Positions 8,722-15,392 of a DNA stretch of 19,937 nt are shown piece after piece; position 1 is the stretch's first letter; each line of letters begins with the position of its first letter. The notes beneath the pieces are model-generated. The model did no database searches. It was not told the origin of the DNA and saw only the letters and a program-made list of their open reading frames with translations. The position numbers and the translations under genes are program-made. This stretch comes from Proteobacteria bacterium UBA652 (GTDB taxonomy: Bacteria; Pseudomonadota; Gammaproteobacteria; Nitrosococcales; Methylophagaceae). Where the stretch lies: positions 38,425 through 58,361 of the forward strand of contig DBOG01000058.1 of NCBI GenBank assembly GCA_002299915.1. The letters run 5' to 3'.

Positions 8722-9671
8722 TGCAAAAATCACAACTTACCCTATCGCTACTTGTTATCGCCAGCCTCCTGATCCTGTTTATTACGCCACAGCTTGGCTT
8801 GCAACTAGATGATGACAGCCAGCGCCGTGTATTGCTCGATATTCGCCTGCCACGTGTACTCTTCGCCTTTATCGCCGGTGCAGGTCTCGCGCTCTGCGGC
8901 ATGGTATTTCAAACCTTATTCCATAACCCCCTTGCCACGCCTTTCACGCTGGGTGTCGCCAGTGGTGCATCGCTAGGGGCAGCACTTTATGTTGCCGCTG
9001 GCATCAGCTTTAGTCTCTTCGGTATTGCAGGCGGTACACTGGCTGCTTTTATCGGTGCCCTATTCGCCATCACAATTGTTTACAGTCTCAGTCGTTTACG
9101 GCGACAGTTTGAACCTAATACGCTATTGCTCATCGGTGTCGCACTCAGCTTCTTCTTCTCCAGTCTTATTTTATTTAGCCAATATCTCAGTAATATCACT
9201 GATAGTTTCCGTATTATTCGCTGGTTAATGGGCAGCCTCACCATTATTGGCTACCACGATATTTTTCAACTGCTCCCGTTTGTTGCCCTCGTTACTGCTA
9301 CCATTATTTGGGCTGCGCCAGAGCTCAACCTACTCACCACTGGCGATGAAATTGCGCTAAGTCGGGGTGTAAACGTTACAAAACTACATTTCCTCCTATT
9401 TTTTATTACCTCTCTCTGTGTCGGTGCTATTGTCGCTTTATGTGGACCCATCGGCTTTGTTGGCATGATGGTACCGCATATTTGTCGCTTGCTTATCGGC
9501 AATGACCATCACACTCTCACGCCAGCCACCCTCCTTTTTGGCGGCAGCTTCCTCGTTTTATGCGACACAGTTGCACGCCTCATTCTGGCGCCGACAGAAC
9601 TACCCGTCGGTATTATTAGCACCTTACTAGGCGGTCCTTTCTTTTTATGGTTGCTGATCCGCAAAAAATAA
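8721..9671 (+). CDS. btuC: FecCD/BtuC family ABC importer permease
   Basis: 316 aa (BtuC 326). Polytopic inner-membrane permease with about ten hydrophobic segments. Family blocks: RRVLLDIRLPRVLFAFIAGAGLALCGMVFQTLFHNPLATPFTLGVASGASLGA near the start, and GPIGFVGMMVPHICRLLIG with LLFGGSFLVLCDTVARL toward the end, matching the conserved FecCD fold. The last gene of the btuF-D-C-like cluster. Its stop lies 14 bp before the chosen start of the L,D-transpeptidase gene. Substrate could be cobalamin, heme or a ferric siderophore. Confidence 0.9.
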   Translation: MQKSQLTLSLLVIASLLILFITPQLGLQLDDDSQRRVLLDIRLPRVLFAFIAGAGLALCGMVFQTLFHNPLATPFTLGVASGASLGAALYVAAGISFSLFGIAGGTLAAFIGALFAITIVYSLSRLRRQFEPNTLLLIGVALSFFFSSLILFSQYLSNITDSFRIIRWLMGSLTIIGYHDIFQLLPFVALVTATIIWAAPELNLLTTGDEIALSRGVNVTKLHFLLFFITSLCVGAIVALCGPIGFVGMMVPHICRLLIGNDHHTLTPATLLFGGSFLVLCDTVARLILAPTELPVGIISTLLGGPFFLWLLIRKK

Positions 9672-9685
9672 GCTTAAATATAGTA

Positions 9686-11290
9686 ATGACTTTGGCCATG
9701 CGATCTACTTCCTACTGCTTCATAGTTGGCGCTTTATTTCTAAGTTCAGCCGCGGTGGCGTGCCCTCTTTCTAAAGCAGAGCTCGCTTTAGCTACACGCA
9801 TTCAATTTGAAACCACTTTAACGGCACTTGAAGACACTGTGGATGCGATACCGCTAGACCAACTCTACCAACAATATCACTATCATCATATCTGGCTAAA
9901 AAATGGGCAGCCCACAGCACAAGCAGAACAAGCGATAGCCAGTATTTTGGCCGCTTCAGATGAGGGTTTATCTCCCAATGATTATCACTATGATCTGATT
10001 AACATCCCCAGTAACACAACTGATCTACAAGCCCTTTGGCGCTATGATGTTTTGCTCTCTGATGGCCTAATAAAACTAACGCACGATCTCCGTCAAGGTC
10101 AATTTATCCCCGTTGATATTGATCCAGAATGGGATATACAACAGCCTTTTTTCAACGCGGTTAATTTTCTCACCAATGCGCTTAGAGAACCCAATTTACG
10201 TTCCCAATTACAAGATCTTGCACCAAGCCACCCTAGCTATCGTGCACTCAAGCGTCAGCTTGTATATTACCAATCTATTGCCAACAAAGGCGATTGGGCC
10301 ATCCTGCCCGATTCCCCCACGCTGCGACCAGAAGACGAAGATCCCGCTATCGGTGCTTTACGCCGACGCATTGCCACAGAGCAAGGTGAATCTCTCCCCA
10401 CTATCGCAACTTATCTTGCGAACACCTATGATCCTGAATTAGTCGAACGCGTTAAACAAATGCAACAACGTTATGGTATCGCGGCAGATGGTGTTATTGG
10501 CCCTGCAACACGTGCCACTTTCAATATCAGTGCCGCTCAGCGCGCCCAACAGATTCGGATCAATCTTGAACGCTGGCGCTGGTTACCGCACACACTTGGT
10601 AGCCGCTATATTTTTGTCAATCTACCCAGCTTTACATTGCAAGCCATTGACCAGCAGCGCACGGCACTCGACATGCGTGTTATCGTCGGCCGAAAAGATC
10701 GACAAACCCCCAGCCTTGCGGGCGATATCAATCACCTCGTGATCAATCCCTACTGGAATGTGCCCCACAGTCTCGCATTCAAAGATGTCTTACCCCATCA
10801 ACAAGCCGACCCTAGCTATCTTGCACATAAAGGAATTCGTGTCTATCAAAAAGTCGGCGGCCGCTCGCGTGAGGTTAATCCTGATGAGATTGATTGGGCG
10901 CAATATAGTGAACATAACCTGCCCTTCCGGTTTCGCCAAGATCCTGGATCAAAAAATTCCTTAGGCAAAATAAAATTCATGTTCCCTAATAAGCATAGTA
11001 TTTATTTGCATGACACGCCAAGCCGCCGCCTATTCAAACGGTCAAATCGTTATTTTAGTTCTGGCTGTGTTCGCGTTGAAAATCCACTCGCCTTAGCAGA
11101 GTTTGCGCTTCAGCAACCCGCAGAAGGTGTCGCAAAACGCATCGCCAGTAGACGAAATAAAACACAATTTCTCAAGGAACCTATTCCTGTTTATCTGGTC
11201 TATTTAACAGCTTGGAGCGATGCACAAGGTATCCACTTTACCCCCGATATATACAAGCGAGATGAATTAATGGCAGAAGTCATCCCTTAA
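9686..11290 (+). CDS. ldtD: YcbB/LdtD-type L,D-transpeptidase
   Basis: 534 aa from ATG 9686. Makes 3-3 crosslinks between meso-diaminopimelate residues of peptidoglycan in the periplasm. The order is signal peptide (SYCFIVGALFLSSAAVA), a scaffold region, a peptidoglycan-binding domain at ~245-285 (VKQMQQRYGIAADGVIGPATRATF), then a YkuD catalytic domain. Its motif runs from H442 (HDTPSRRLF) to the nucleophile C461 (SSGCVRVENPLALAEF). The frame also has ATGs at 9647 (inside btuC) and 9698; 9686 and 9698 both give the signal peptide and neither has a clear Shine-Dalgarno. Cys follows AVA at the cleavage site, so a lipoprotein is conceivable but the lipobox is poor. YcbK-type genes often follow ycbB, as here. 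Confidence 0.92.
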   Translation: MTLAMRSTSYCFIVGALFLSSAAVACPLSKAELALATRIQFETTLTALEDTVDAIPLDQLYQQYHYHHIWLKNGQPTAQAEQAIASILAASDEGLSPNDYHYDLINIPSNTTDLQALWRYDVLLSDGLIKLTHDLRQGQFIPVDIDPEWDIQQPFFNAVNFLTNALREPNLRSQLQDLAPSHPSYRALKRQLVYYQSIANKGDWAILPDSPTLRPEDEDPAIGALRRRIATEQGESLPTIATYLANTYDPELVERVKQMQQRYGIAADGVIGPATRATFNISAAQRAQQIRINLERWRWLPHTLGSRYIFVNLPSFTLQAIDQQRTALDMRVIVGRKDRQTPSLAGDINHLVINPYWNVPHSLAFKDVLPHQQADPSYLAHKGIRVYQKVGGRSREVNPDEIDWAQYSEHNLPFRFRQDPGSKNSLGKIKFMFPNKHSIYLHDTPSRRLFKRSNRYFSSGCVRVENPLALAEFALQQPAEGVAKRIASRRNKTQFLKEPIPVYLVYLTAWSDAQGIHFTPDIYKRDELMAEVIP

Positions 11291-11341
11291 AAGTGCGGTC
11301 TATTTTAGATGCATTATTTTAATGAAATCTCTTTGGTATAC

Positions 11342-11371
11342 TTGCATTTATATCCTAACACATTGTATAGT
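11342..11371 (+). promoter_or_regulatory. Candidate sigma-70 promoter for the YcbK-type gene
   Basis: TTGCAT (11342-11347), an 18-bp spacer and TATAGT (11366-11371) lie in the 118-bp gap after the L,D-transpeptidase gene. A start near 11378 would leave a leader of ~30 nt before ATG 11409. The -35 is weak, matching only the TTG. Confidence 0.35.
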
Positions 11372-11408
11372 CAAAGGTTATCATTCAAAATTACTTGTGG
11401 AACATAGC

Positions 11409-11975
11409 ATGACAAAACGCATCGCCACTTCAAGAAGGCAATTTATCCAACTCGGTTTGGGTGCCAGCATGGGCGTTGCAACCGCATTGACCATGCCCAA
11501 TGCCTATGCAAAAGCAGTGCAAAACCCAGAGCGGAGAATCGCCTTCAAGAACCTACACACAGGCGAAAAAGTAGACACCGTTTACTGGGTAGAGGGAGAA
11601 TACCTTATCTCCGAATTGAGTGATATTAATAGTGTGTTGCGTGATCACCGCACCGATGAAATTATGCAAATGGATACCCAACTGCTCGATCAGCTCCACC
11701 AATTACAACAAACACTCAGCACCACCAACCCCTTCGAAGTTATCTCCGCTTACCGCTCCCCACAAAGCAATGCCGAACTCAATGAAAATAGCAGTGGTGT
11801 TGCCAAGAAAAGCTTGCATATGCAAGGTCGTGCCATTGATATTCGCCTATCGCAAGTTGCGCTCGCAGATCTACATGGCGCCGCAAAATCACTTAAAGCA
11901 GGTGGTGTCGGTCGCTATTCTCGCTCAGGTTTTATCCATTTAGACACGGGAACCATTCGTAGCTGGGGAAAATAA
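11409..11975 (+). CDS. ycbK: Tat-exported YcbK-type peptidase M15-like (DUF882) protein
   Basis: 188 aa (E. coli YcbK 182). A twin-arginine signal (TSRRQFIQLGLGASMGVATALTMPNAYA) indicates export by Tat. The mature domain has the DUF882/M15 metallopeptidase-like pattern: ISAYRSPQSN, then H137-x-x-G-x-A-x-D144 (HMQGRAIDI) and H177 in GFIHLDTG. These would form a zinc site as in D-Ala-D-Ala/D,D-peptidases, suggesting a cell-wall role; function is inferred. An upstream in-frame ATG (11322) would place 29 extra residues before the Tat motif, so ATG 11409 is preferred. It follows the L,D-transpeptidase gene, the same order as ycbB-ycbK in E. coli. Confidence 0.9.
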   Translation: MTKRIATSRRQFIQLGLGASMGVATALTMPNAYAKAVQNPERRIAFKNLHTGEKVDTVYWVEGEYLISELSDINSVLRDHRTDEIMQMDTQLLDQLHQLQQTLSTTNPFEVISAYRSPQSNAELNENSSGVAKKSLHMQGRAIDIRLSQVALADLHGAAKSLKAGGVGRYSRSGFIHLDTGTIRSWGK

Positions 11976-12021
11976 CTATCCTGAAATGATTTTATACTAA
12001 AAATTACAATTCAAAATTGCA

Positions 12022-12038
12022 CTGGATTTACGTTCCAG
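12022..12038. repeat. Inverted repeat upstream of trhO
   Basis: CTGGA-N7-TCCAG lies 26 bp before the trhO ATG, in the likely leader. A second small one, CAATT-CAA-AATTG, is at 12007-12019. They could form leader structure or an operator. The only promoter hint is TATACT at 11993-11998 without a -35. Confidence 0.3.
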
Positions 12039-12063
12039 CTAGCTGAACAAGGAAAAACATACC

Positions 12064-13077
12064 ATGACACAACCTATCGTTGTTTGTGCGCTCTATCAGT
12101 TTGTCACACTTGATAATTATCGTGATCTACAAACCCCACTCCTCCGCCTCATGCAAACCCATGAAATCCGCGGCACCTTGCTACTCGCACAAGAAGGTAT
12201 CAATGGTACCGTGGCAGGTTCACGCCAAGCCATTAACACCCTGCTCTCTCATTTACGTAGCGATCCACGGCTTAATCATATCGGCACCAAAGAATCGTTT
12301 ACTGATTCCCTCCCGTTTCTGCGTAGCCGCGTCAAACTCAAAAAAGAAATCGTCACCATGGGCATCGAAGGTATCGATCCCAAACAGGTCGTCGGCACTT
12401 ATGTAAAGCCTAAAGATTGGAATGATCTGATTAGTGATCCAGACGTATTGCTGATTGATACCCGTAATGACTATGAATACCAAGTCGGCACCTTCAAACA
12501 TGCCGTTAATCCCAATACTGATAGTTTTCGTGAATTCCCTGACTACGTTAAAACCCACCTCGATCCAAGCAAGCATAAAAAAGTTGCCATGTTTTGTACG
12601 GGTGGTATCCGTTGTGAAAAATCAACTGCCTATCTAAAAGAACAAGGCTTTGATGAGGTGTATCACCTTGAAGGCGGGATCCTGCAATATATTGAAGATG
12701 TCGCTGAGCAAGAATCTCTCTGGCAAGGTGAATGTTTTGTCTTCGATGAACGCGTTACCGTCAATCACCAGCTCGAAAAAGGCCACTATGACCAATGTAA
12801 TGCCTGCCGCTTACCGATCACCGAAGCCGACAAAAGCAATGATAAATATCAACATGGTATTAGCTGCCCAGATTGCTTTGATAAAACCACACCAGAGCAA
12901 AAATCTCGCTTCCGAGAGCGTGAACGCCAAATGGCACTCGCCAACGCGCGGGGAGAAAATCATCTCGGCGTTGACACCCAAGATACCATCCGAAAAAACC
13001 GGGCAGCTAAAGTTGCCATTATCAAACAACAACAAGCTTTCAGCCAGAAACAACAATATAACCTGAACTCTGGATAA
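12064..13077 (+). CDS. trhO: tRNA uridine(34) hydroxylase, rhodanese domain (TrhO/YceA)
   Basis: 337 aa. Oxygen-dependent hydroxylation of U34 in tRNA, giving ho5U, the precursor of the cmo5U/mcmo5U wobble modification. The N-terminal domain ([32 protein letters not shown]) is followed by a rhodanese domain (~125-220). Its active loop CTGGIRC spans C178-C184, after [19 protein letters not shown]. The C-terminal region has two CxxC pairs (C245/C248, C268/C271) that may bind metal. ATG 12064 follows AAGGAAA with the right spacing. It is a single-gene unit whose 3' end is built into a long hairpin. Confidence 0.95.
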   Translation: MTQPIVVCALYQFVTLDNYRDLQTPLLRLMQTHEIRGTLLLAQEGINGTVAGSRQAINTLLSHLRSDPRLNHIGTKESFTDSLPFLRSRVKLKKEIVTMGIEGIDPKQVVGTYVKPKDWNDLISDPDVLLIDTRNDYEYQVGTFKHAVNPNTDSFREFPDYVKTHLDPSKHKKVAMFCTGGIRCEKSTAYLKEQGFDEVYHLEGGILQYIEDVAEQESLWQGECFVFDERVTVNHQLEKGHYDQCNACRLPITEADKSNDKYQHGISCPDCFDKTTPEQKSRFRERERQMALANARGENHLGVDTQDTIRKNRAAKVAIIKQQQAFSQKQQYNLNSG

Positions 13078-13105
13078 GCATAGGCACCCAGAGTGCAGGT
13101 TATAT
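13056..13105 (+). terminator. Long imperfect hairpin spanning the trhO stop codon
   Basis: Two 18-nt arms (13056-13073 and 13088-13105) pair at 17 of 18 positions, the single mismatch being A13066/G13095, around a 14-nt loop holding the TAA stop. The core is AACTCTGG / CCAGAGTG. No U-tract follows on the plus strand (AGATAGAC), so it is not a textbook intrinsic terminator. On the minus strand a U-rich stretch (TTGTTGTTTC) follows the stem. It may terminate, stabilise the trhO 3' end or block read-through into the pilin region. Type is uncertain. Confidence 0.55.
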
Positions 13106-13123
13106 AGATAGACTACGGCTTTG

Positions 13124-13139
13124 GAATAAGATATTATTC
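13124..13139 (+). other. Small hairpin in the trhO-pilin gap
   Basis: GAATAA-GATA-TTATTC is a perfect 6-bp inverted repeat with a 4-nt loop, 19 bp after the long trhO hairpin and followed by TCTCTC. It is AT-rich and weak; it could add to transcript-end formation. Confidence 0.3.
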
Positions 13140-13167
13140 TCTCTATGTGGTACTTGGTATGATTACC

Positions 13168-13188
13168 TGACCTAATACGTCACTTTAT
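13168..13188 (+). promoter_or_regulatory. Candidate enhancer/operator, pilin copy (21-bp element)
   Basis: Contains TGAC-N7-GTCA (13168-13182), an inverted repeat, followed by CTTTAT. It matches the element at 17956-17976 at 19 of 21 positions, including the 13-bp block TACGTCACTTTAT. It is centred ~141 bp before the predicted sigma-54 start, within the normal range for a bacterial enhancer-binding protein. The regulator is not encoded in the window. Confidence 0.65.
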
Positions 13189-13235
13189 GCCGTCCATCTG
13201 GATTTAATGCCGTATAATTGGATAGAATTAAACAT

Positions 13236-13265
13236 TAAAAACACATAAAAACACATAAAAACACA
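13236..13265 (+). repeat. Three perfect 10-bp tandem repeats with phased A-tracts
   Basis: TAAAAACACA occurs three times head to tail (13236-13245, 13246-13255, 13256-13265), giving an A5 run every 10 bp. Helically phased A-tracts bend DNA. They lie between the enhancer-like element and the IHF-like site of the pilin promoter and are absent from the second copy of that promoter. Copy-number change by slippage would alter spacing in near-whole helical turns. Confidence 0.85.
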
Positions 13266-13269
13266 ACAA

Positions 13270-13282
13270 TATCAATGTCATA
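13270..13282 (+). promoter_or_regulatory. IHF-like site, pilin promoter
   Basis: TATCAA-TGTC-ATA fits WATCAA-N4-TTR with one mismatch. It lies directly before the sigma-54-like promoter, the same relative place as the site at 18026-18038. IHF commonly bends DNA between enhancer and sigma-54 promoter. Confidence 0.5.
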
Positions 13283-13288
13283 CCTATT

Positions 13289-13305
13289 CTGGCATGGAAT
13301 ATGCT
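13289..13305 (+). promoter_or_regulatory. Candidate sigma-54 (RpoN) -24/-12 promoter of the pilus operon
   Basis: C-TGGCATG-GAAT-ATGCT matches the -24/-12 consensus YTGGCACGRNNNTTGCW at 12 of 14 defined positions. The essential GG (13291-13292) and GC (13303-13304) are separated by exactly 10 bp. Transcription would start near 13316, ~35 nt before the pilin ATG and before its AAGGAGAT ribosome site. A separate TATAAT at 13213-13218 has no -35 and is a weaker alternative. Confidence 0.65.
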
Positions 13306-13350
13306 TGTTTAACTGTGAACACCACATTATTTTTTAAGGAGATTTATAAA

Positions 13351-13914
13351 ATGAAAAAACTATTAATAACAAGCGCATTACTAGCTGGCCTCGCGGCACC
13401 TTTACATTCTGCAACGGCAGCAACGGGTTTAACAGATGTAAGTGTTAATCTACCCAATATTATTATTTTGCATTATTTGGATAGCGTTGCATTAACGTTT
13501 ACAGCAACGGCAGATACATCTGTTGTTGAAACAAATGTAACAGGTAGTGGTCCATTAGGTGCGCTGACTGTCGCTGGTGGCTTAACTACGGGTTCATTAT
13601 CTGTAGCTGGCATTGACTCAGTTAACCTAAGTGCTGTTCCTGTTACCATCAATAATGCTTATGCTATTCGTGGCTTATCAGCAAGTGGAGATGCAAGCGT
13701 ATCAAATGTAATTACCACCGCCGATGCAACAAAAGGTGGCTCAACAGTAACTTTATCTAATCCTGGTGTAAGTGCAGCTACAATTACATTAGGTGGATTA
13801 GGTGGTGCCAATGCTGTTTTTGGTAATGTTACCTTTGATGTTGATTTATCTGCTGCAACAGAATCAGGTAATCACACTGGTGCCCAATACACAATCACCG
13901 CTGCGGGCATTTAA
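13351..13914 (+). CDS. Putative major fimbrial subunit (pilin-like secreted protein)
   Basis: 187 aa. The signal peptide MKKLLITSALLAGLAAPLHSATA is followed by a ~163-residue mature chain rich in Thr, Ser, Ala, Gly and Val, with no cysteine and alternating beta-strand patterns. It starts GLTDVSVNLPNIIILHYLD and ends SGNHTGAQYTITAAGI, a G-x-x-x-G...T-I-T tail like the last strand of DUF4402 or spore-coat-U-type pilins. First gene before a chaperone and usher, with a strong Shine-Dalgarno (AAGGAGAT, 13336-13343), so it is probably the abundant structural subunit. An upstream in-frame ATG at 13294 falls inside the sigma-54-like promoter and is unlikely. I do not recognise the exact family; the assignment rests on context and composition. 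Confidence 0.75.
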   Translation: MKKLLITSALLAGLAAPLHSATAATGLTDVSVNLPNIIILHYLDSVALTFTATADTSVVETNVTGSGPLGALTVAGGLTTGSLSVAGIDSVNLSAVPVTINNAYAIRGLSASGDASVSNVITTADATKGGSTVTLSNPGVSAATITLGGLGGANAVFGNVTFDVDLSAATESGNHTGAQYTITAAGI

Positions 13915-13929
13915 TACCTACATACTGTC

Positions 13930-14505
13930 ATGATTTTTTCCCTCTTTCAATGCGGCCTATATTATTATGGCCGCATTTTTTTTATCTGCTTGCTGATGAT
14001 CAGTACAGCGATACCCCTGCCCTCTTTTGCGGCCTGCCCAAGTGGTACTAGATTAACCACGGATAACCGGGTGCGAGAACGATTATCACCACAAAATTTT
14101 GCGCTGCCAGCAGGATCTTTATCGGCCTCGATCGATCTTGGTTCTGCCTTTGCCAGCGCTAATCTTAATTTAACGGATCCAAGCAGCCTTACGCAAACAA
14201 TATCAATTGGCCCCCGCCCGCGTTATTGGCGATTAAGAATGCCTAGAAATTTCCCGATTACCAGTGATGATCTCACTGTCACTTACCGCATTACCGGCGC
14301 GAATGGACAATCTAATGTGATTAGTGCACCTGCTAATGCTAATTCTGTAGTGGGCGCAACAGTACAATCATCAAATATTACAACACGTAATAATAGGCGA
14401 CGTGTTCGCTTTTTTGGCTCAGTTGTCCTTGCTCTAGATTTAAGAACCGCACTGATATCCGGCCGCCACAAGGGAACACTGACCGTTACTATTGACTGCT
14501 TTTAG
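13930..14505 (+). CDS. Putative second fimbrial subunit, cysteine-paired
   Basis: Up to 191 aa. The preferred reading starts at ATG 13930, because residues 1-34 then form a signal peptide with a basic n-region (GR at 14-15), a hydrophobic core (IFFICLLMIS) and cleavage at SFA-A. ATG 13996 would leave a truncated signal without positive charge. Neither start has a Shine-Dalgarno. The mature chain has two cysteines near its ends (C36 and C190) that could form a disulfide. It has beta-rich segments (LTVTYRITGANGQSN, VRFFGSVVLALDLR) and a pilin-like tail SGRHKGTLTVTIDCF, with homology to the tail of the preceding subunit. An intrinsic terminator lies in its signal-peptide codons. Likely a minor, tip or initiating subunit; family not recognised. 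Confidence 0.65.
   Translation: MIFSLFQCGLYYYGRIFFICLLMISTAIPLPSFAACPSGTRLTTDNRVRERLSPQNFALPAGSLSASIDLGSAFASANLNLTDPSSLTQTISIGPRPRYWRLRMPRNFPITSDDLTVTYRITGANGQSNVISAPANANSVVGATVQSSNITTRNNRRRVRFFGSVVLALDLRTALISGRHKGTLTVTIDCF
13949..13983 (+). terminator. Intrinsic terminator/attenuator after the pilin gene
   Basis: AATGCGGCC (13949-13957) and GGCCGCATT (13969-13977) form a perfect 9-bp stem with an 11-nt loop, and eight consecutive T (13976-13983) run from the stem end. It starts 35 bp after the pilin stop. Downstream genes lack another visible promoter, so partial read-through is inferred; this would give excess major subunit over chaperone and usher. Confidence 0.88.
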
Positions 14506-14521
14506 CGTAAGGATTCTAGCC

Positions 14522-15376
14522 ATGATAAAAAAATACTGCATGCCCGGCCAAATACTCGCCATCTTAATGCTCTTCTTTAATGTGAGCATAAGCGTTGCTG
14601 AAGAAGCCAATCTTTTGCCGCCACCACAAGTTGCGGTCTCGCCCTCTGTGATTGAAACTGTGCTCGGCAATAAACCAAGCAATGAAGTCATTCATGTGTA
14701 TAACCTCGGTGATAAACCCTTAACAATATCCACCACCGTGGCACATTGGGATACAAATAAAAATAATCAGGTACGCGTTATTCCGCCCACTGAGCAATCG
14801 CTTGACCAATGGATCATCATTAACCCGCTTAGCTTTACCATCCCTGCTGGCAAAAGTCAGGTTGTTCGGCTATCAATTCGTCCTCAAGCTATTCCCGCTG
14901 AGGGAGAGCATCGAGGCATGGTGTTTTTCGAAAACAAACAAGATAATTCAGAAATTGAAGGCGTTTCTGCATTATTCAGAATTGGGGTTGGTATCTATGG
15001 ACTTGCTGGTAATATTACGCGACAAGGTACATTACAAGCACTCACATTGGACAAAGAAAATAACTTACAATTTACCATTAAAAGCACAGGTAACGCCAAT
15101 ATCCGATTGACTGGGCAATATAGTGTCTGGCGAGAAACTGACTTTCCAACAAACAAGATGCCACCACTTTTTGATCTCACAGGAAAAGACACAAACTTAC
15201 CCGCAACACTACTAGATGTAACCGCCTTACCCACAACCCCTGTATTGGCAAATACCACACGCACATTAGTGGTCCCCGTTAATGTCCCCCAACAAGCGGG
15301 TGAATATATAGTATTCGTTAATGGGATGCTTGGTGAGACACCTATCAAACAAGCTTTTGATATCAATACCCTTTAA
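14522..15376 (+). CDS. Pilus-type periplasmic chaperone, long form
   Basis: 284 aa, longer than the usual ~230-250 aa PapD-like chaperones. Signal peptide MIKKYCMPGQILAILMLFFNVSISVA. The N-terminal half shows an immunoglobulin-like chaperone pattern: VAVSPSVIETVLGNKPSNEVIHVYNLGDKPLTI, then WIIINPLSFTIPAGKSQVVRLSIRP and EHRGMVFFEN. The P-x-x-F-x-I-P-x-G-x-x-Q-x-V-R segment is the usual chaperone G1-strand region. The C-terminal half (~150-284) is a second beta-rich domain ending GEYIVFVNGMLGETPIKQAFDINTL. Presumed to cap the two subunits in the periplasm and hand them to the usher. ATG 14522 follows TAAGGA (14508-14513); an earlier in-frame ATG overlaps the upstream gene and spoils the signal peptide. 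Family identification is moderate. Confidence 0.75.
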   Translation: MIKKYCMPGQILAILMLFFNVSISVAEEANLLPPPQVAVSPSVIETVLGNKPSNEVIHVYNLGDKPLTISTTVAHWDTNKNNQVRVIPPTEQSLDQWIIINPLSFTIPAGKSQVVRLSIRPQAIPAEGEHRGMVFFENKQDNSEIEGVSALFRIGVGIYGLAGNITRQGTLQALTLDKENNLQFTIKSTGNANIRLTGQYSVWRETDFPTNKMPPLFDLTGKDTNLPATLLDVTALPTTPVLANTTRTLVVPVNVPQQAGEYIVFVNGMLGETPIKQAFDINTL

Positions 15377-15392
15377 TCCTAGCTTAATTCTT

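Noticed and set aside
12650..13066. 138-codon frame overlapping trhO in another frame.
   Set aside because: It lies wholly in well-conserved trhO and has no recognisable features; trhO's zinc-like CxxC pairs and rhodanese loop explain the region.
13236..13265. Tandem repeats as a CRISPR array.
   Set aside because: The 10-bp units are contiguous without spacers and there are no cas genes.
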